Made by a program: the position numbers and the translations under genes. Below are positions 1 to 9,006 of a DNA stretch of 64,000 nt, one piece after another. A model generated the notes under the pieces. It saw only the letters and a list, made by a program, of their open reading frames with translations, was not told the origin of the DNA and searched no databases. Source of the DNA: Nocardioides furvisabuli (GTDB lineage: Bacteria; Actinomycetota; Actinomycetes; Propionibacteriales; Nocardioidaceae); assembly GCF_021083185.1 (NCBI RefSeq), contig NZ_JAIGQB010000005.1, positions 62,001 through 126,000 on the forward strand. The letters run 5' to 3'. The stretch's first letter is position 1. Each line of letters starts with the position of its first letter.

Positions 1-986
1 CTGCACGGCGGTCGACTCCACGCGGCTGACCCGGCGCTTCTTCGTGCGCCGGTCCTCGCCCTTGCCCACGGTGCGGCGGACCACGCGCGTCGCCGAGCCC
101 TCCCACGTGCGGGCCAGCGCGGTGACCCCGTCGGGGTCGGAGAAGCGCTCGCGCTGGCACGGGGCCAGCAGCCCGTCGCCGGACAGGTTGTCGGTGGTCG
201 CGGTCTCCTCCCAGTCCAGGCCGGCGCCGAAGCGCGACATCTGGGGGGCCGACAGCAGGGCGGACTCGCCGATGATCTCCTCGCCCGCGGAGTCGTCCAC
301 GGGGGCGTGGACGGTGACGCCGGCGCTGGCCTTCTCCTCGTCGAGACTGGTCGCCTCGGCGCCTGCGCCGGTCGCCACGAGGGACCCCGACACGACGAGC
401 GCCGCGGTTGCCAGCCCTGCCCCGATGACGGTGTGCGTGCGCCGTCGCGCCGAGCCCGATCGGCGGACCGCGGTCGCGCGCGGCCAGCGGATCTCCTCCA
501 GCGGCGCGGCGAGGTCGTGCAGCAGGCGCGACACCTCCGTGGTCGGCGCGTCGCGGTGCAGCGCGAACTGCGCGGTCGCCGTCTGCAGCTCGCGCTCGGC
601 GTCGCCACGCGGCAGGCCGACCTCGCGGGCGAGGTCGGCGAGGGAGAGGGCGGAGAGGCCGTTGAGCACGAGGAGCTCGCGTTGGCGCGCGGTCAGCTTC
701 GACAGGGCGTCCAGGGTGCTGCGGGCATCGGGGTCGAGCGACTTGTCGCGGTGCCAGATGCGCGCGGTGTGGCGCCGGCGCGCCCGGCGCAGGGCGATCG
801 GGCGGACGTAGGCGTCGCGGTCGTCGAGGAGCGCGACCTTGCGCCAGTGGTGCCAGGCCACGACGAAGGCGTCCCGGACGGCTGCACGTGCGGCAGGCGC
901 GTCACCGGTGAGCGCGTAGGCCTCGTGCAGGAGTCGGGTGCGGGTCTCGACGTAGTAGGCGTCGAACGTCTCGGGGCTCCTCATGA
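1..986 (-). CDS. Sigma-factor-like protein with membrane anchor (3' end cut off by window edge)
   Basis: About 328 residues are visible, from ATG at 986; the gene runs off the left edge. Residues 1-150 resemble an ECF-type RNA polymerase sigma factor: a helical region 2-like part (about 10-75), then a region 4-like helix-turn-helix (about 96-140, around LTARQRELLVLNGLSALSLA). A basic linker (RRSGSARRRT) leads into one hydrophobic helix at about 186-206. The rest is hydrophilic, contains a cysteine, and by topology would lie outside the membrane. The predicted layout is cytoplasmic DNA-binding-like part, one membrane span, then an exterior domain. The reading frame is long and open in a high-GC context, supporting a real gene. 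Whether it binds RNA polymerase is unknown. GGAG lies nine bases before the ATG. Confidence 0.7.
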
Positions 987-1071
987 CCGCTCCACGGTAC
1001 GGGAGCCGACCACGGCGCGCACATCCTCTGCTGATCCCGTGGGGGATCTCCGGGGGCGGCGTGGGAGCACG

Positions 1072-1097
1072 ATCATCACCGCGGCCCGGGTGATGAT
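1072..1097. repeat. Inverted repeat just upstream of perM
   Basis: ATCATCACC at 1072-1080 and GGTGATGAT at 1089-1097 form perfect 9-base arms around an 8-base GC spacer. The right arm ends ten bases before the perM ATG at 1107. It could be an operator or an RNA hairpin that covers the ribosome-binding region; the sequence does not decide between these. Confidence 0.45.
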
Positions 1098-1106
1098 GGG
1101 ACGGTC

Positions 1107-2348
1107 ATGACGTCGCTCCTCACCCGACCCGACAGCGCGCGGGCCACCCCTGCCCGACAGCGCCCGCTGGTGCTGGTCGCGACCCTCGGGGGAGTGCTGG
1201 CTGCCCTGGGTCCGCTGGTCGTGCTGCTCGCGGTGGGCGTGATCGGCTGGTTCATCACCGACGCAGGCGTGCACGGGACCCCGCGCGACGGCATGCGGGT
1301 CGGTGCCCTGGCCTGGCTGGCCGGGCACGGGTCCGGCGTGACGGTCATGGGTGCCCGGGTGACGCTCGTGCCCCTGGGCATCACCGCGATCTCAGCCTGG
1401 TCGATGTGGCGCCTGGGCCACCGGGTCGGCGACGCGGTGTCCGGTCACGGTCCCGACGCCGACCGCATCTCCGACGGCGAGCGGGACTTCACCGTCCCCA
1501 CCGCCGTGGTCACCTTCTTCGCCGGTTACGCCGTCGTGGCGGTCGTGGTCGCCACGCTCGCTGCCGGAACCACGGTCGACCCGTCCGTGCCCCGGGTCCT
1601 CGCGTGGAGCCTGGCGATGACGGCATTCGTGGCGGCACCCGCCATCGCGGTCGGGTCCGGCCGTGCCGCGATCTGGGCGGCGTTCCTGCCCGCCACGGTC
1701 CGCGCCGGGGGCGCTGTCGCCGGCGCCGTCCTCACCTCCCTGCTCGTGGTCTCGACGCTGGTGTTCCTCGTCGCGCTCGGCCTGTCCTTCAGCGACGCGG
1801 CCACGACGGCCGCCCAGCTGCACCCGAGCCCGTCCGAGATCGGCCTCTACTCGCTCCTCAACACCGCGCTGCTGCCCAACGCCGCGCTCCTCTGCGGCGC
1901 ATTCCTGCTCGGCCCCGGCTTCGTCGTCGGTGGCGCCACGCTCGTCTCGCCCGCCGCCGTGGTGCTCGGGCCGCTCCCGGCGCTGCCGTTGCTCGCTGCG
2001 CTGCCCGCCGTCGGTACGCCGCCCGCCTGGGTCGGCACGCTGATGGTCGTGCCGCCGCTGGTGGCCGCCGTCGCGGCGCTGCGCACCCTGCGCGGCCGCC
2101 CGCTGACCTGGGACCGCATCGCGCTCGCCGGGTGCGGCGGCGGACTCGTCGCCGGTGTCGGGTTCGCCGCGCTGGCCGCCCTGTCCGGCGGCGCCGCCGG
2201 CCCGGGCCGGATGCGCTTCGTCGGTCCGCTGGTGCCCGACGTCCTCGTGCACGCGGTCACCGCCTGTGGTGTCGGCGCACTGCTCGGCGCAGCCGTGGTG
2301 TCGCTCCAGGCGTGGCGCGCCGCGCGCGCCCGGGTGGACGAGGACTGA
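1107..2348 (+). CDS. perM: DUF6350 integral membrane protein (PerM family)
   Basis: 413 residues, almost entirely hydrophobic, with roughly eight to ten membrane-spanning segments beginning at about residues 26-48. Position supports the call: in Mycobacterium tuberculosis perM (Rv0955) lies directly before purN and purH, the order seen here, and actinobacterial DUF6350 proteins are annotated as PerM. In mycobacteria PerM is linked to cell division and persistence; its biochemical role is not settled. The C-terminus (WRAARARVDED) is charged and cytoplasmic-like. The downstream YibE/F gene starts two bases after the stop, so the two are probably co-transcribed. Confidence 0.75.
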   Translation: MTSLLTRPDSARATPARQRPLVLVATLGGVLAALGPLVVLLAVGVIGWFITDAGVHGTPRDGMRVGALAWLAGHGSGVTVMGARVTLVPLGITAISAWSMWRLGHRVGDAVSGHGPDADRISDGERDFTVPTAVVTFFAGYAVVAVVVATLAAGTTVDPSVPRVLAWSLAMTAFVAAPAIAVGSGRAAIWAAFLPATVRAGGAVAGAVLTSLLVVSTLVFLVALGLSFSDAATTAAQLHPSPSEIGLYSLLNTALLPNAALLCGAFLLGPGFVVGGATLVSPAAVVLGPLPALPLLAALPAVGTPPAWVGTLMVVPPLVAAVAALRTLRGRPLTWDRIALAGCGGGLVAGVGFAALAALSGGAAGPGRMRFVGPLVPDVLVHAVTACGVGALLGAAVVSLQAWRAARARVDED

Positions 2349-2350
2349 GC

Positions 2351-3541
2351 ATGGGGGCTGGTCACAGCCACGGCGACCGTCCCGGGCTGGGACCCGCGCC
2401 GCGGCACCTGAGGGTGCTGATGGCCCTGCTCGTGGGACCCCTCGTGCTCGCGACCGTCATCGGCGTGGCGGTGCTCTGGCCCGACGGCGACCTCGAGATC
2501 AGCGGGCCGGGGGTCGACGTGCAACGGGGCACCGCGCAGGTCCGGGAGATCGGCGAGTGCCGCCAGGACGTGGTCGGCTGCCAGGCGGCCCAGGTCGAGC
2601 TGCTCAGCGGACCGGGTGCGCCCGGCGAGGCGGAGGCGTTGCTGCCCTACGGCGAGCGTGCGCCGGTCGTGGAACCCGGCGACCGGATCATCGTGTCCTT
2701 CACCGCCGAGGCGCCTGAGGGCGAGCAGTACGCCTTCCAGGACTTCGACCGCGGTCCGCCGCTGCTCGTGCTGACCCTCCTCTTCGCGATCGGCGTGCTC
2801 GCGCTGTCGCGCTGGCGGGGCATCGGGGCGCTGGCCAGCCTGGCGTACTCCCTGGTCCTCATCGCGGTCTTCACGCTGCCCGCGATCATGGAGGGCTCCT
2901 CGCCCCTCGCGGTCGCGGTGGTCACCGCGGCGGCGATCATGCTCGTCACCCTCTACCTGTCGCACGGCTTCGACGTGCGCTCGACCGTCGCGATGCTCGG
3001 CACGCTGGTCTCGCTGCTGGTGATCGGCGCGATCGGGTGGGTCTTCACCGGCGTCGGCCACTTCACCGGGCTCGTCGACGAGGGCAGCCAGTACATCTCC
3101 GGCATCGCCACGCAGGTCGACCTCCGCGGCCTGCTGCTGGCCGGCCTGGTGATCGGTGCGCTCGGCGTGCTCGACGACGTCACCGTGACCCAGACGTGGG
3201 CGGTGTGGGAGCTCGCCGACGTGGACCCCGACGCCAGCACGCGGACCCTCTTCGTGCGCGCCATGCGCATCGGGCGCTCCCACGCCGCCTCCACCGTCAA
3301 CACCCTCGTGCTGGCCTACGTCGGGGCGACCCTGCCGCTGATGCTGGTCTTCTCGGCACTCGACCTGCCCTTCGGCATCGCCGTCAGCCAGGAGATCGTC
3401 GCGCAGGAGGTCGTGCGCGGTCTCGTCGGCGGGCTCGGCATCCTCGCGGCCGTGCCGGTCACCACCCTGGTCGCGGCCCTGGTCGCGGGACGGCTGGTCC
3501 GGGAGCGGACGGCGGCCGCCGGTCCCTCCCACCGCGCCTAG
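2351..3541 (+). CDS. YibE/F family membrane protein
   Basis: 396 residues from ATG 2351, chosen because it lies two bases after the perM stop. One membrane span (about 21-43) is followed by an extracytoplasmic segment (about 44-135) with two cysteines (ECRQDVVGC), then a C-terminal block of about seven spans starting near residue 136. The signature GVLDDVTVTQ in a loop between membrane helices is typical of the YibE/F family, whose members are thought to be transporters of uncertain substrate. It sits between perM and purN, which are direct neighbours in mycobacteria. The stop codon TAG overlaps the predicted -10 box of purN. Confidence 0.8.
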   Translation: MGAGHSHGDRPGLGPAPRHLRVLMALLVGPLVLATVIGVAVLWPDGDLEISGPGVDVQRGTAQVREIGECRQDVVGCQAAQVELLSGPGAPGEAEALLPYGERAPVVEPGDRIIVSFTAEAPEGEQYAFQDFDRGPPLLVLTLLFAIGVLALSRWRGIGALASLAYSLVLIAVFTLPAIMEGSSPLAVAVVTAAAIMLVTLYLSHGFDVRSTVAMLGTLVSLLVIGAIGWVFTGVGHFTGLVDEGSQYISGIATQVDLRGLLLAGLVIGALGVLDDVTVTQTWAVWELADVDPDASTRTLFVRAMRIGRSHAASTVNTLVLAYVGATLPLMLVFSALDLPFGIAVSQEIVAQEVVRGLVGGLGILAAVPVTTLVAALVAGRLVRERTAAAGPSHRA

Positions 3542-3544
3542 ACT
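3539..3544 (+). promoter_or_regulatory. Predicted -10 box, leaderless purN start
   Basis: TAGACT is followed by exactly six bases and then the GTG start of purN at 3551. No Shine-Dalgarno-like sequence lies between, so a transcript starting at the GTG is likely. The box overlaps the stop codon of the upstream gene. Confidence 0.5.
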
Positions 3545-3550
3545 CACCGC

Positions 3551-4168
3551 GTGAACAGTCCCGCCCGCATCGTCGTCCTGGTGTCCGGTGCCGGCACCAA
3601 CCTGCAGGCCCTGCTCGATGCCTGCACCGAGTCGTCGTACGGCGCGCGCGTGGTCGCGGTCGGCGCCGACCGCGACGACATCGAGGGCCTCGCGCGGGCC
3701 GATCGTGCGGGGGTGCCGACCTTCGTCGCGAAGGTGGGCGACTACACGTCCCGCGAGCACTGGGACCGGGCGCTGGGCGACAAGGTGGGGGCCTTCGAAC
3801 CCGACCTCGTGGTGTCGGCCGGTTTCATGAAGCTGCTGTCCGCGGACTTCCTCGAGCGCTTCCTCACCCTCAACACCCACCCCGCCCTGTGTCCGGCCTT
3901 CCCGGGGATGCACGGCCCCCGCGACGCCCTCGAGCACGGCGTCAAGGTCACCGGCGCGACCCTCTTCGTCGTCGACGCCGGGGTCGACACCGGCCCGATC
4001 GTGGCGCAGGTGCCCGTGACCGTGGAGGAGGACGACGACGTCGCCTCGCTCCACGAGCGGATCAAGACCGCCGAGCGCGCGATGCTCGTCGACGCGGTGG
4101 GCCGCATCGCCCGCGACGGCCTCGCGGTGGAGGGCCGCCGGGTTCGCATCGGCGCCGGTCCTCGGTAG
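3551..4168 (+). CDS. purN: Phosphoribosylglycinamide formyltransferase
   Basis: 205 residues, normal for PurN. It transfers a formyl group from 10-formyl-tetrahydrofolate to glycinamide ribonucleotide, the third step of purine synthesis, in the cytoplasm. The N-terminal phosphate-binding loop is VLVSGAGTNLQALLDA (about 9-24). The catalytic triad expected from E. coli PurN (Asn106, His108, Asp144) is present as N108, H110 and D146 (NTHPALCPAF and DAGVDTGP). The GTG start at 3551 gives the usual short N-terminus before the first beta strand. The stop is followed at once by the ZTP riboswitch that precedes purH. Confidence 0.95.
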   Translation: MNSPARIVVLVSGAGTNLQALLDACTESSYGARVVAVGADRDDIEGLARADRAGVPTFVAKVGDYTSREHWDRALGDKVGAFEPDLVVSAGFMKLLSADFLERFLTLNTHPALCPAFPGMHGPRDALEHGVKVTGATLFVVDAGVDTGPIVAQVPVTVEEDDDVASLHERIKTAERAMLVDAVGRIARDGLAVEGRRVRIGAGPR

Positions 4169-4171
4169 TCT

Positions 4172-4248
4172 GCTGCCACACGACTGGCGCAGGTGGGCCA
4201 CCACCAGGGAGTGACGCGCGAGGACATCGAACGCCTGGGTGCCTCGAC
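4172..4248 (+). ncRNA. ZTP (pfl) riboswitch upstream of purH
   Basis: The conserved pieces of the ZTP/ZMP-sensing pfl RNA appear in order: GACTGGCG at about 4182-4189, then GGTGGG with a short loop and CCACCACCAGGGAG (about 4192-4210), a variable linker, and the downstream CGCCTGGGTGCC at about 4232-4243. ZTP riboswitches are known before purine and folate genes and respond to the purine intermediate ZMP/ZTP. purH consumes ZMP (AICAR), and folD, which supplies 10-formyl-folate, follows. No clear poly-U terminator is visible, so control is more likely at translation, through the GAGGAG ribosome site at 4262-4267. Recognition is from motif order only; no covariance model was run. Confidence 0.85.
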
Positions 4249-4271
4249 TCAATCACCATCCGAGGAGTCCC

Positions 4272-5867
4272 GTGTCCGACCAGCCCGACCTGATGCGCAT
4301 CCCGATCCGCCGAGCGCTCGTCTCCGTCTACGACAAGACCGGCCTCGACGACCTGGTCCGCGGCCTGCACGACGGCGGCGTCGAGCTGGTCTCGACCGGC
4401 GGCTCGGCCGCGCTGATCGAGTCGCTCGGCCTCCCGGTGACCAGGGTCGAGGACCTCACCGGCTTCCCCGAGTGCCTCGACGGCCGGGTCAAGACGCTGC
4501 ACCCGCGCGTGCACGCCGGCATCCTCGCCGACCGCCGCCTCGACTCCCACGTCGCGCAGCTCGCGGAGCTCGGCGTCGAGCCGTTCGACCTCGTCGTCAG
4601 CAACCTCTACCCCTTCACCCAGACCGTCGCCTCCGGCGCGAGCCCCGACGAGTGCGTGGAGCAGATCGACATCGGCGGGCCGTCGATGGTGCGCGCAGCG
4701 GCGAAGAACCACCCCAGCGTCGCCATCGTCACCTCGCCCGCGGCGTACGACGACGTGCTCGCCGCCGTGGCAGCCGGCGGCTTCACGCTGGCCCAGCGGC
4801 AGCGCCTCGCGGCCGAGGCGTTCGTGCACACCGCGACCTACGACGTCCACGTCGCCTCCTGGATGGGCAACGCGCTGACCGACACCAGCGAGGGCTCGGG
4901 CTTCCCGGCGTGGATGGGTGCGACCTGGAGCAAGGAGGCAGTGCTGCGCTACGGCGAGAACCCCCACCAGGGCGCCGCGCTCTACTCCAACGGCTTCCTC
5001 CCCGAGGGGCCCGGGCTCGCCCAGGCCACGCAGCACCACGGCAAGGAGATGTCCTACAACAACTACGTCGACGCGGACGCTGCCCGCCGGGCGGCGTACG
5101 ACTTCGACGAGCCGGCCGTGGCGATCATCAAGCACGCCAACCCCTGCGGCATCGCGATCTGCTCCGACGACGTGGCGGACCCGATCTCGGTGGCCCACCG
5201 CCTCGCCCACGAGTGTGACCCGGTCAGCGCCTTCGGCGGCGTGATCGCGACCAACGTGCCGGTCTCGGTGGCGATGGCCCAGCAGGTCGCGGAGATCTTC
5301 ACCGAGGTGATCGTCGCCCCGGGCTACGAGGACGGTGCGGTCGAGGCGCTCCAGGCCAAGAAGAACATCCGCATCCTCGAGTGCCCGCCGCTCACGCGCG
5401 GCGGCGGCGAGATGCGCGCGATCTCGGGCGGGCTGCTGCTGCAGGCCCGTGACGTGATCTCGGCCGAGGGCGACGACCCGTCGACGTGGACGCTCGCGAC
5501 CGGCGAGGCCGCGTCCGAGGAGGTCCTCGCCGACCTCGCCTTCGCGTGGCGCGCCTGCCGCGCGGTGAAGTCCAACGCGATCCTCCTGGCCTCCGGCGGC
5601 GCGTCCGTCGGGGTCGGGATGGGCCAGGTCAACCGCGTCGACTCGTGCCGCCTCGCCGTCGAGCGCGCGGGGGAGCGGGCCGCCTCGGCCGTCGCCGCTT
5701 CCGACGCCTTCTTCCCCTTCGCCGACGGCCCGCAGATCCTCATCGACGCGGGTGTGAAGGCCATCGTGCAGCCCGGTGGCTCGGTCCGCGACGCCGAGGT
5801 GGTCGCGGCCTGCGAGGCGGCCGGCGTGACGATGTACCTCACCGGCACGAGGCACTTCTTCCACTAG
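4272..5867 (+). CDS. purH: Bifunctional AICAR formyltransferase / IMP cyclohydrolase
   Basis: 531 residues; catalyses the last two steps of IMP synthesis. The N-terminal MGS-like cyclohydrolase domain spans about residues 10-200 with [15 protein letters not shown] (71-85). The transformylase domain follows, with YGENPHQ (227-233), [11 protein letters not shown] (261-271) and the catalytic Lys-His pair in KHANPCG (287-293). It ends in the typical RHFFH. The GTG at 4272 is chosen because GAGGAG sits four bases before it; an in-frame GTG at 4239 lies inside the conserved riboswitch sequence and would add a non-conserved 11-residue extension. Expression is probably controlled by the ZTP riboswitch. 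Confidence 0.96.
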   Translation: MSDQPDLMRIPIRRALVSVYDKTGLDDLVRGLHDGGVELVSTGGSAALIESLGLPVTRVEDLTGFPECLDGRVKTLHPRVHAGILADRRLDSHVAQLAELGVEPFDLVVSNLYPFTQTVASGASPDECVEQIDIGGPSMVRAAAKNHPSVAIVTSPAAYDDVLAAVAAGGFTLAQRQRLAAEAFVHTATYDVHVASWMGNALTDTSEGSGFPAWMGATWSKEAVLRYGENPHQGAALYSNGFLPEGPGLAQATQHHGKEMSYNNYVDADAARRAAYDFDEPAVAIIKHANPCGIAICSDDVADPISVAHRLAHECDPVSAFGGVIATNVPVSVAMAQQVAEIFTEVIVAPGYEDGAVEALQAKKNIRILECPPLTRGGGEMRAISGGLLLQARDVISAEGDDPSTWTLATGEAASEEVLADLAFAWRACRAVKSNAILLASGGASVGVGMGQVNRVDSCRLAVERAGERAASAVAASDAFFPFADGPQILIDAGVKAIVQPGGSVRDAEVVAACEAAGVTMYLTGTRHFFH

Positions 5868-5911
5868 GACGCGCCAGCCACTCCGCGAGCCCCAGCCCCA
5901 CCCCCGATCCC

Positions 5912-5917
5912 TAGGAT
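5912..5917 (+). promoter_or_regulatory. Predicted -10 box, leaderless folD start
   Basis: TAGGAT ends six bases before the folD GTG at 5924. It suggests folD has its own promoter in addition to any read-through from purH. Confidence 0.5.
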
Positions 5918-5923
5918 GACCCC

Positions 5924-6769
5924 GTGACGGCACAGACCCTGGACGGCGCAGCGACGCTGCGGACCATCAAGGCCGAGCTCGCCGAGCGCGTCGCCGCGCT
6001 CGAGGAGAAGGGGGTCGTCCCCGGCCTCGGCACGGTGCTGGTCGGCGACGACCCCGGCTCGCACTGGTACGTCGGCGCGAAGCACAAGGACTGCGCCGAG
6101 ATCGGCATCACCTCGATCCGGCGCGACCTGCCCGCGACGGCGAGCCAGGCCGAGGTCGAGGCGGTCATCGACGAGCTCAACGCCGACGACGCGTGCACCG
6201 GCTTCCTCGTGCAGCAGCCCACCGGCCTCGACGAGTTCGCGCTGCTCTCGCGTGTCGACCCCGGCAAGGACGTCGACGGCCTGCACCCGATGAACCTCGG
6301 CAAGCTGGTGCTCGGGGAGTCCGGTCCCCTTCCCTGCACCCCGGTCGGGGCGATCGAGCTGCTGCGTCGCCACGACGTGGCCATCGCCGGCGCCGAGGTG
6401 GTCGTGGTCGGCCGCGGCCTCACCGTCGGGCGTCCGCTCGGGCTGCTGCTGACCCGCCGGTCCGAGAACGCCACCGTCACGCTCTGCCACACCGGCACCG
6501 TCGACCTCGCCGCACACGTGCGGCGCGCCGACATCGTGATCGCCGCGGCCGGCGTGCCGGGGATCATCACCTCCGACATCGTCAAGCCGGGTGCTGCGGT
6601 GCTCGACGTCGGGGTCTCACGCGTGGACGGAAAGGTGACCGGCGACGTGCACCCCGGCGTGTGGGACGTGGCCGGATGGGTCTCGCCCAACCCCAAGGGC
6701 GTCGGGCCGATGACGCGCGCGATGCTGCTGAGCAACATCGTCGAGATCGCCGAGAGGTCCGTCGCCTGA
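5924..6769 (+). CDS. folD: Methylene-tetrahydrofolate dehydrogenase / cyclohydrolase
   Basis: 281 residues, the usual FolD length. It interconverts 5,10-methylene-, 5,10-methenyl- and 10-formyl-tetrahydrofolate with NADP, supplying the formyl donor for PurN and PurH just upstream. The catalytic-domain motif YVGAKHKDC contains Lys53, matching the active-site lysine of E. coli Fol[12 protein letters not shown] (112-122) and LPCTPVG (136-142) match the family signatures, and the Rossmann part has [11 protein letters not shown] (163-173). The more common GRSxIVGxP is slightly altered here, but the glycine pattern is intact. The DUF3017 gene follows after one base. Confidence 0.95.
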   Translation: MTAQTLDGAATLRTIKAELAERVAALEEKGVVPGLGTVLVGDDPGSHWYVGAKHKDCAEIGITSIRRDLPATASQAEVEAVIDELNADDACTGFLVQQPTGLDEFALLSRVDPGKDVDGLHPMNLGKLVLGESGPLPCTPVGAIELLRRHDVAIAGAEVVVVGRGLTVGRPLGLLLTRRSENATVTLCHTGTVDLAAHVRRADIVIAAAGVPGIITSDIVKPGAAVLDVGVSRVDGKVTGDVHPGVWDVAGWVSPNPKGVGPMTRAMLLSNIVEIAERSVA

Positions 6770-6770
6770 C

Positions 6771-7130
6771 ATGGGCGAGCCGGACCGCATCGAGCCGCCC
6801 GACTCCGTGGACCCGGTGTCGGCTGAGCCGGTCGACCTCGAGGAACCGCGACGCTACCCCTCCACCCTCGGAGGGGGGTTCTACCTGGTGGTGCTCGGCG
6901 TCGTCGGGTTCGCCCTGGTGCTGGTCTCGCTCGGCGAGTGGCGCAACGGCATCCGTCTGTTCGGCGGCTCGCTGCTCCTCGCCGCCGCCGTACGCCTGGT
7001 GCTGCCCACCCGCAACGCCGGCATGCTCGCCGTACGCCACAAGGTGCTCGACGCGCTCATCCTGCTCGCGCTCGGTGGCTCGCTGATCTTCCTGGCGGGC
7101 TCGATCCCGGACCAGCCGGGCGCCTTCTAG
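6771..7130 (+). CDS. DUF3017 small membrane protein
   Basis: 119 residues. An acidic, proline-rich N-terminus of about 37 residues is followed by three probable membrane helices (about 39-55, 61-78, 88-106). DUF3017 proteins occur directly after folD in many actinobacteria; their function is unknown. The gene starts one base after the folD stop, so it is part of the same transcript. The palindrome at 7149-7190 follows. Confidence 0.75.
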   Translation: MGEPDRIEPPDSVDPVSAEPVDLEEPRRYPSTLGGGFYLVVLGVVGFALVLVSLGEWRNGIRLFGGSLLLAAAVRLVLPTRNAGMLAVRHKVLDALILLALGGSLIFLAGSIPDQPGAF

Positions 7131-7148
7131 CGTTGCCCCACGCACGAA

Positions 7149-7190
7149 CGGTGCGTGAGGCAGGCGCTGCAGAACCTGTCCCACGCACCG
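7149..7190. repeat. GGTGCGTGAGG palindrome (copy 1), probable shared terminator
   Basis: CGGTGCGTG and CACGCACCG form the outer stem, with an inner CAGG/CCTG stem and the loop CGCTGCAGAA. It lies between the convergent DUF3017 and mdh genes. The same core recurs in four copies around the nuclease-like gene at 18.2-19.5 kb. Confidence 0.7.
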
Positions 7191-7208
7191 CTCGGGTGCG
7201 TCAGTGCC

Positions 7209-8195
7209 TCAGATGAGGCCGAGCTCGGTGACCGCCTGGCGCTCCTCGGCCAGCTCGGCGGTCGAGGCGTCGATGCGCGCCCGGGAGAAGTCGTCGATCT
7301 CGAGGCCCTCGACGATCGACCAGTCGCCACCCGAGGTGGTGACGGGGAACGAGGAGATCAGGCCCTCGGGGACGCCGTACTCTCCCCGGGACGCCACGGC
7401 CATGGAGACCCAGTCGTCGGCGGCGGAGCCGAAGAGCCAGTCGCGGGCGGCGTCGATCGTGGCGGATGCGGCGGAGGCGGCCGAGGACGAGCCCCGGGCG
7501 TCGATGATCGCGGCACCGCGCTTGGCGACGGTGGGGATGAAGTCGTTCTCCAGCCAGGCCTGGTCGCCGATGAGCTCGGCGGCGTTGCGGCCGGCGACCT
7601 CGGCGTGGAAGAGGTCGGGGTACTGGGTCGCGGAGTGGTTGCCCCAGATCGTCATCTTCTTGATGTCGGTGACGGACGCGCCGGTCTTGGCCGCGAGCTG
7701 GCTGATGGCGCGGTTGTGGTCGAGACGGGTCAACGCGGAGAAGCGCTCGCGCGGGATGTCGGGGGCGTTGCTCATCGCGATGAGGGCGTTGGTGTTGGCC
7801 GGGTTGCCGGTGACGCCGATGCGTACGTCGTCGGCGGCGACCGCGTTGAGGGCCTTGCCCTGCGCGGTGAAGATCGCACCGTTGGCCGAGAGCAGGTCGC
7901 CGCGCTCCATGCCCGGGCCGCGCGGGCGCGCGCCGACGAGCAGGGCGAGGTTGACGCCGTCGAAGATCTTCTCGGCGTCCGCGCCGATCTCCACGCCGGC
8001 GAGCTGCGGGAAGGCGCAGTCGTCGAGCTCCATCACGACGCCCTCGAGCGCCTTGAGGGCCGGCTCGATCTCGAGCAGGCGGAGCTCGATCGGGCGGTCC
8101 GCGGCGAGGGCGCCGCTGGCGAGGCGGAAGAGCAGGCTGTAGCCGATCTGACCGGCGGCGCCGGTGACGGCGACCTTGAGCGGTTCGGAGGTCAC
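7209..8195 (-). CDS. mdh: Malate dehydrogenase
   Basis: 328 residues from GTG at 8195, the standard actinobacterial MDH length; GAGGAG lies about nine bases upstream. It oxidises malate to oxaloacetate with NAD in the TCA cycle. The NAD-binding motif is [18 protein letters not shown] near the N-terminus. [13 protein letters not shown] and [13 protein letters not shown] (the HSxTQ substrate site with the catalytic histidine) are present, as is the family motif [11 protein letters not shown] near the C-terminus. A longer in-frame extension (to 8303) lacks family similarity and is not used. Nearby icd and two sdh operons make this a TCA-cycle-rich region, though the genes are not one operon. Confidence 0.95.
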   Translation of the reverse strand: MTSEPLKVAVTGAAGQIGYSLLFRLASGALAADRPIELRLLEIEPALKALEGVVMELDDCAFPQLAGVEIGADAEKIFDGVNLALLVGARPRGPGMERGDLLSANGAIFTAQGKALNAVAADDVRIGVTGNPANTNALIAMSNAPDIPRERFSALTRLDHNRAISQLAAKTGASVTDIKKMTIWGNHSATQYPDLFHAEVAGRNAAELIGDQAWLENDFIPTVAKRGAAIIDARGSSSAASAASATIDAARDWLFGSAADDWVSMAVASRGEYGVPEGLISSFPVTTSGGDWSIVEGLEIDDFSRARIDASTAELAEERQAVTELGLI

Positions 8196-8288
8196 GGTGG
8201 GTTTCTCCTCGTGAGGTGAGCGCGAGCGTGGTGTCCCGCTGACGCTAGCAGCGCCACCGCCGCTGGTGGCGGGCTGGTGCGCGGCTGG

Positions 8289-8294
8289 CATGCT
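8289..8294 (+). promoter_or_regulatory. Possible -10 box, leaderless lipoprotein start
   Basis: CATGCT (one mismatch to TANNNT) ends seven bases before the ATG at 8302. Weak by itself; it fits the pattern seen at other genes. Confidence 0.3.
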
Positions 8295-8301
8295 GGCGCC
8301 C

Positions 8302-8985
8302 ATGACGAGGCCGCCCGGAGCCGTACGCCGCCCACGGGCTGCCGCAGCGCTGGCGGCCTGCCTCGCGCTCGGGCTGTCGGGATGCGCAGGCGTCGGCCAG
8401 CCGCAGCCCTACGACTCCCCGGGGATCAACGGCCTGGTCATCCCCACGCCGACCCCGTCGCACGGGGACTTCGTCGCAGGCGTCGACAACCCGTGGCTCG
8501 CGCTGGAGCCCGGTGCCACGTGGCGCTACGACGTGAGCGAGGACGGGCGCACCCTCGGCACCATCGACGCCGAGGTCCTCGACGCCACGACCGAGATCGC
8601 CGGGCTGGAGGCCACCGCGCTGCGGGTCACGATGGACCTCGACGGCCCGACGGCCGACGAGACGCGGTTCTACGCCCAGGACGAGGACGGCAACGTCTGG
8701 CTGGTGGGGGTCGACTCGGCCACTGGGCTGTCGTGGCGAGCCGGGGTCGACAGTGCCGAGGCGGGCCTGGCGATGCCCGCGGACCCGCGGCTCGGGGACG
8801 GCTGGGTGCGGTTCAGCGTGCCGAACCTCCTCGAGGCCACCACCCGGGTCGAGGACCAGTCGTCCACGCTGGTGCAGACGCGTGACGAGGCCGGCACCAC
8901 CACTCGCAAGGTCTACGAGCGGGGCGTCGGCCTCGCCAGCGTCGAGGACCTCACCGCCGGGTGGCAGGCGGTCCTGGCGCGCTAG
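8302..8985 (+). CDS. Predicted lipoprotein of unknown function
   Basis: 227 residues from ATG 8302. A basic start ([12 protein letters not shown]) and hydrophobic stretch lead to a lipobox LSGC with Cys28 as the lipidated residue, so the mature protein should be anchored outside the membrane. The remainder is hydrophilic and beta-rich, with several aromatic motifs ([32 protein letters not shown]). I do not recognise an enzyme signature. Alternative in-frame starts at 8266 and 8290 would weaken the signal peptide. It converges on the aquaporin gene, with only 21 bases between stops. Confidence 0.75.
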   Translation: MTRPPGAVRRPRAAAALAACLALGLSGCAGVGQPQPYDSPGINGLVIPTPTPSHGDFVAGVDNPWLALEPGATWRYDVSEDGRTLGTIDAEVLDATTEIAGLEATALRVTMDLDGPTADETRFYAQDEDGNVWLVGVDSATGLSWRAGVDSAEAGLAMPADPRLGDGWVRFSVPNLLEATTRVEDQSSTLVQTRDEAGTTTRKVYERGVGLASVEDLTAGWQAVLAR

Positions 8986-9006
8986 GTCGGGCGCGGCCGG
9001 TCAGGC

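Noticed and set aside
1847..4252. Long minus-strand open frame of 801 codons
   Set aside because: It is antisense to perM, YibE/F and purN, is very rich in Arg/Gly/His/Glu, and shows no family motif. High GC content opens such shadow frames.
4239..4271. Upstream purH start at GTG 4239
   Set aside because: It lies within the conserved CGCCTGGGTGCC of the riboswitch and would add residues not typical of PurH.
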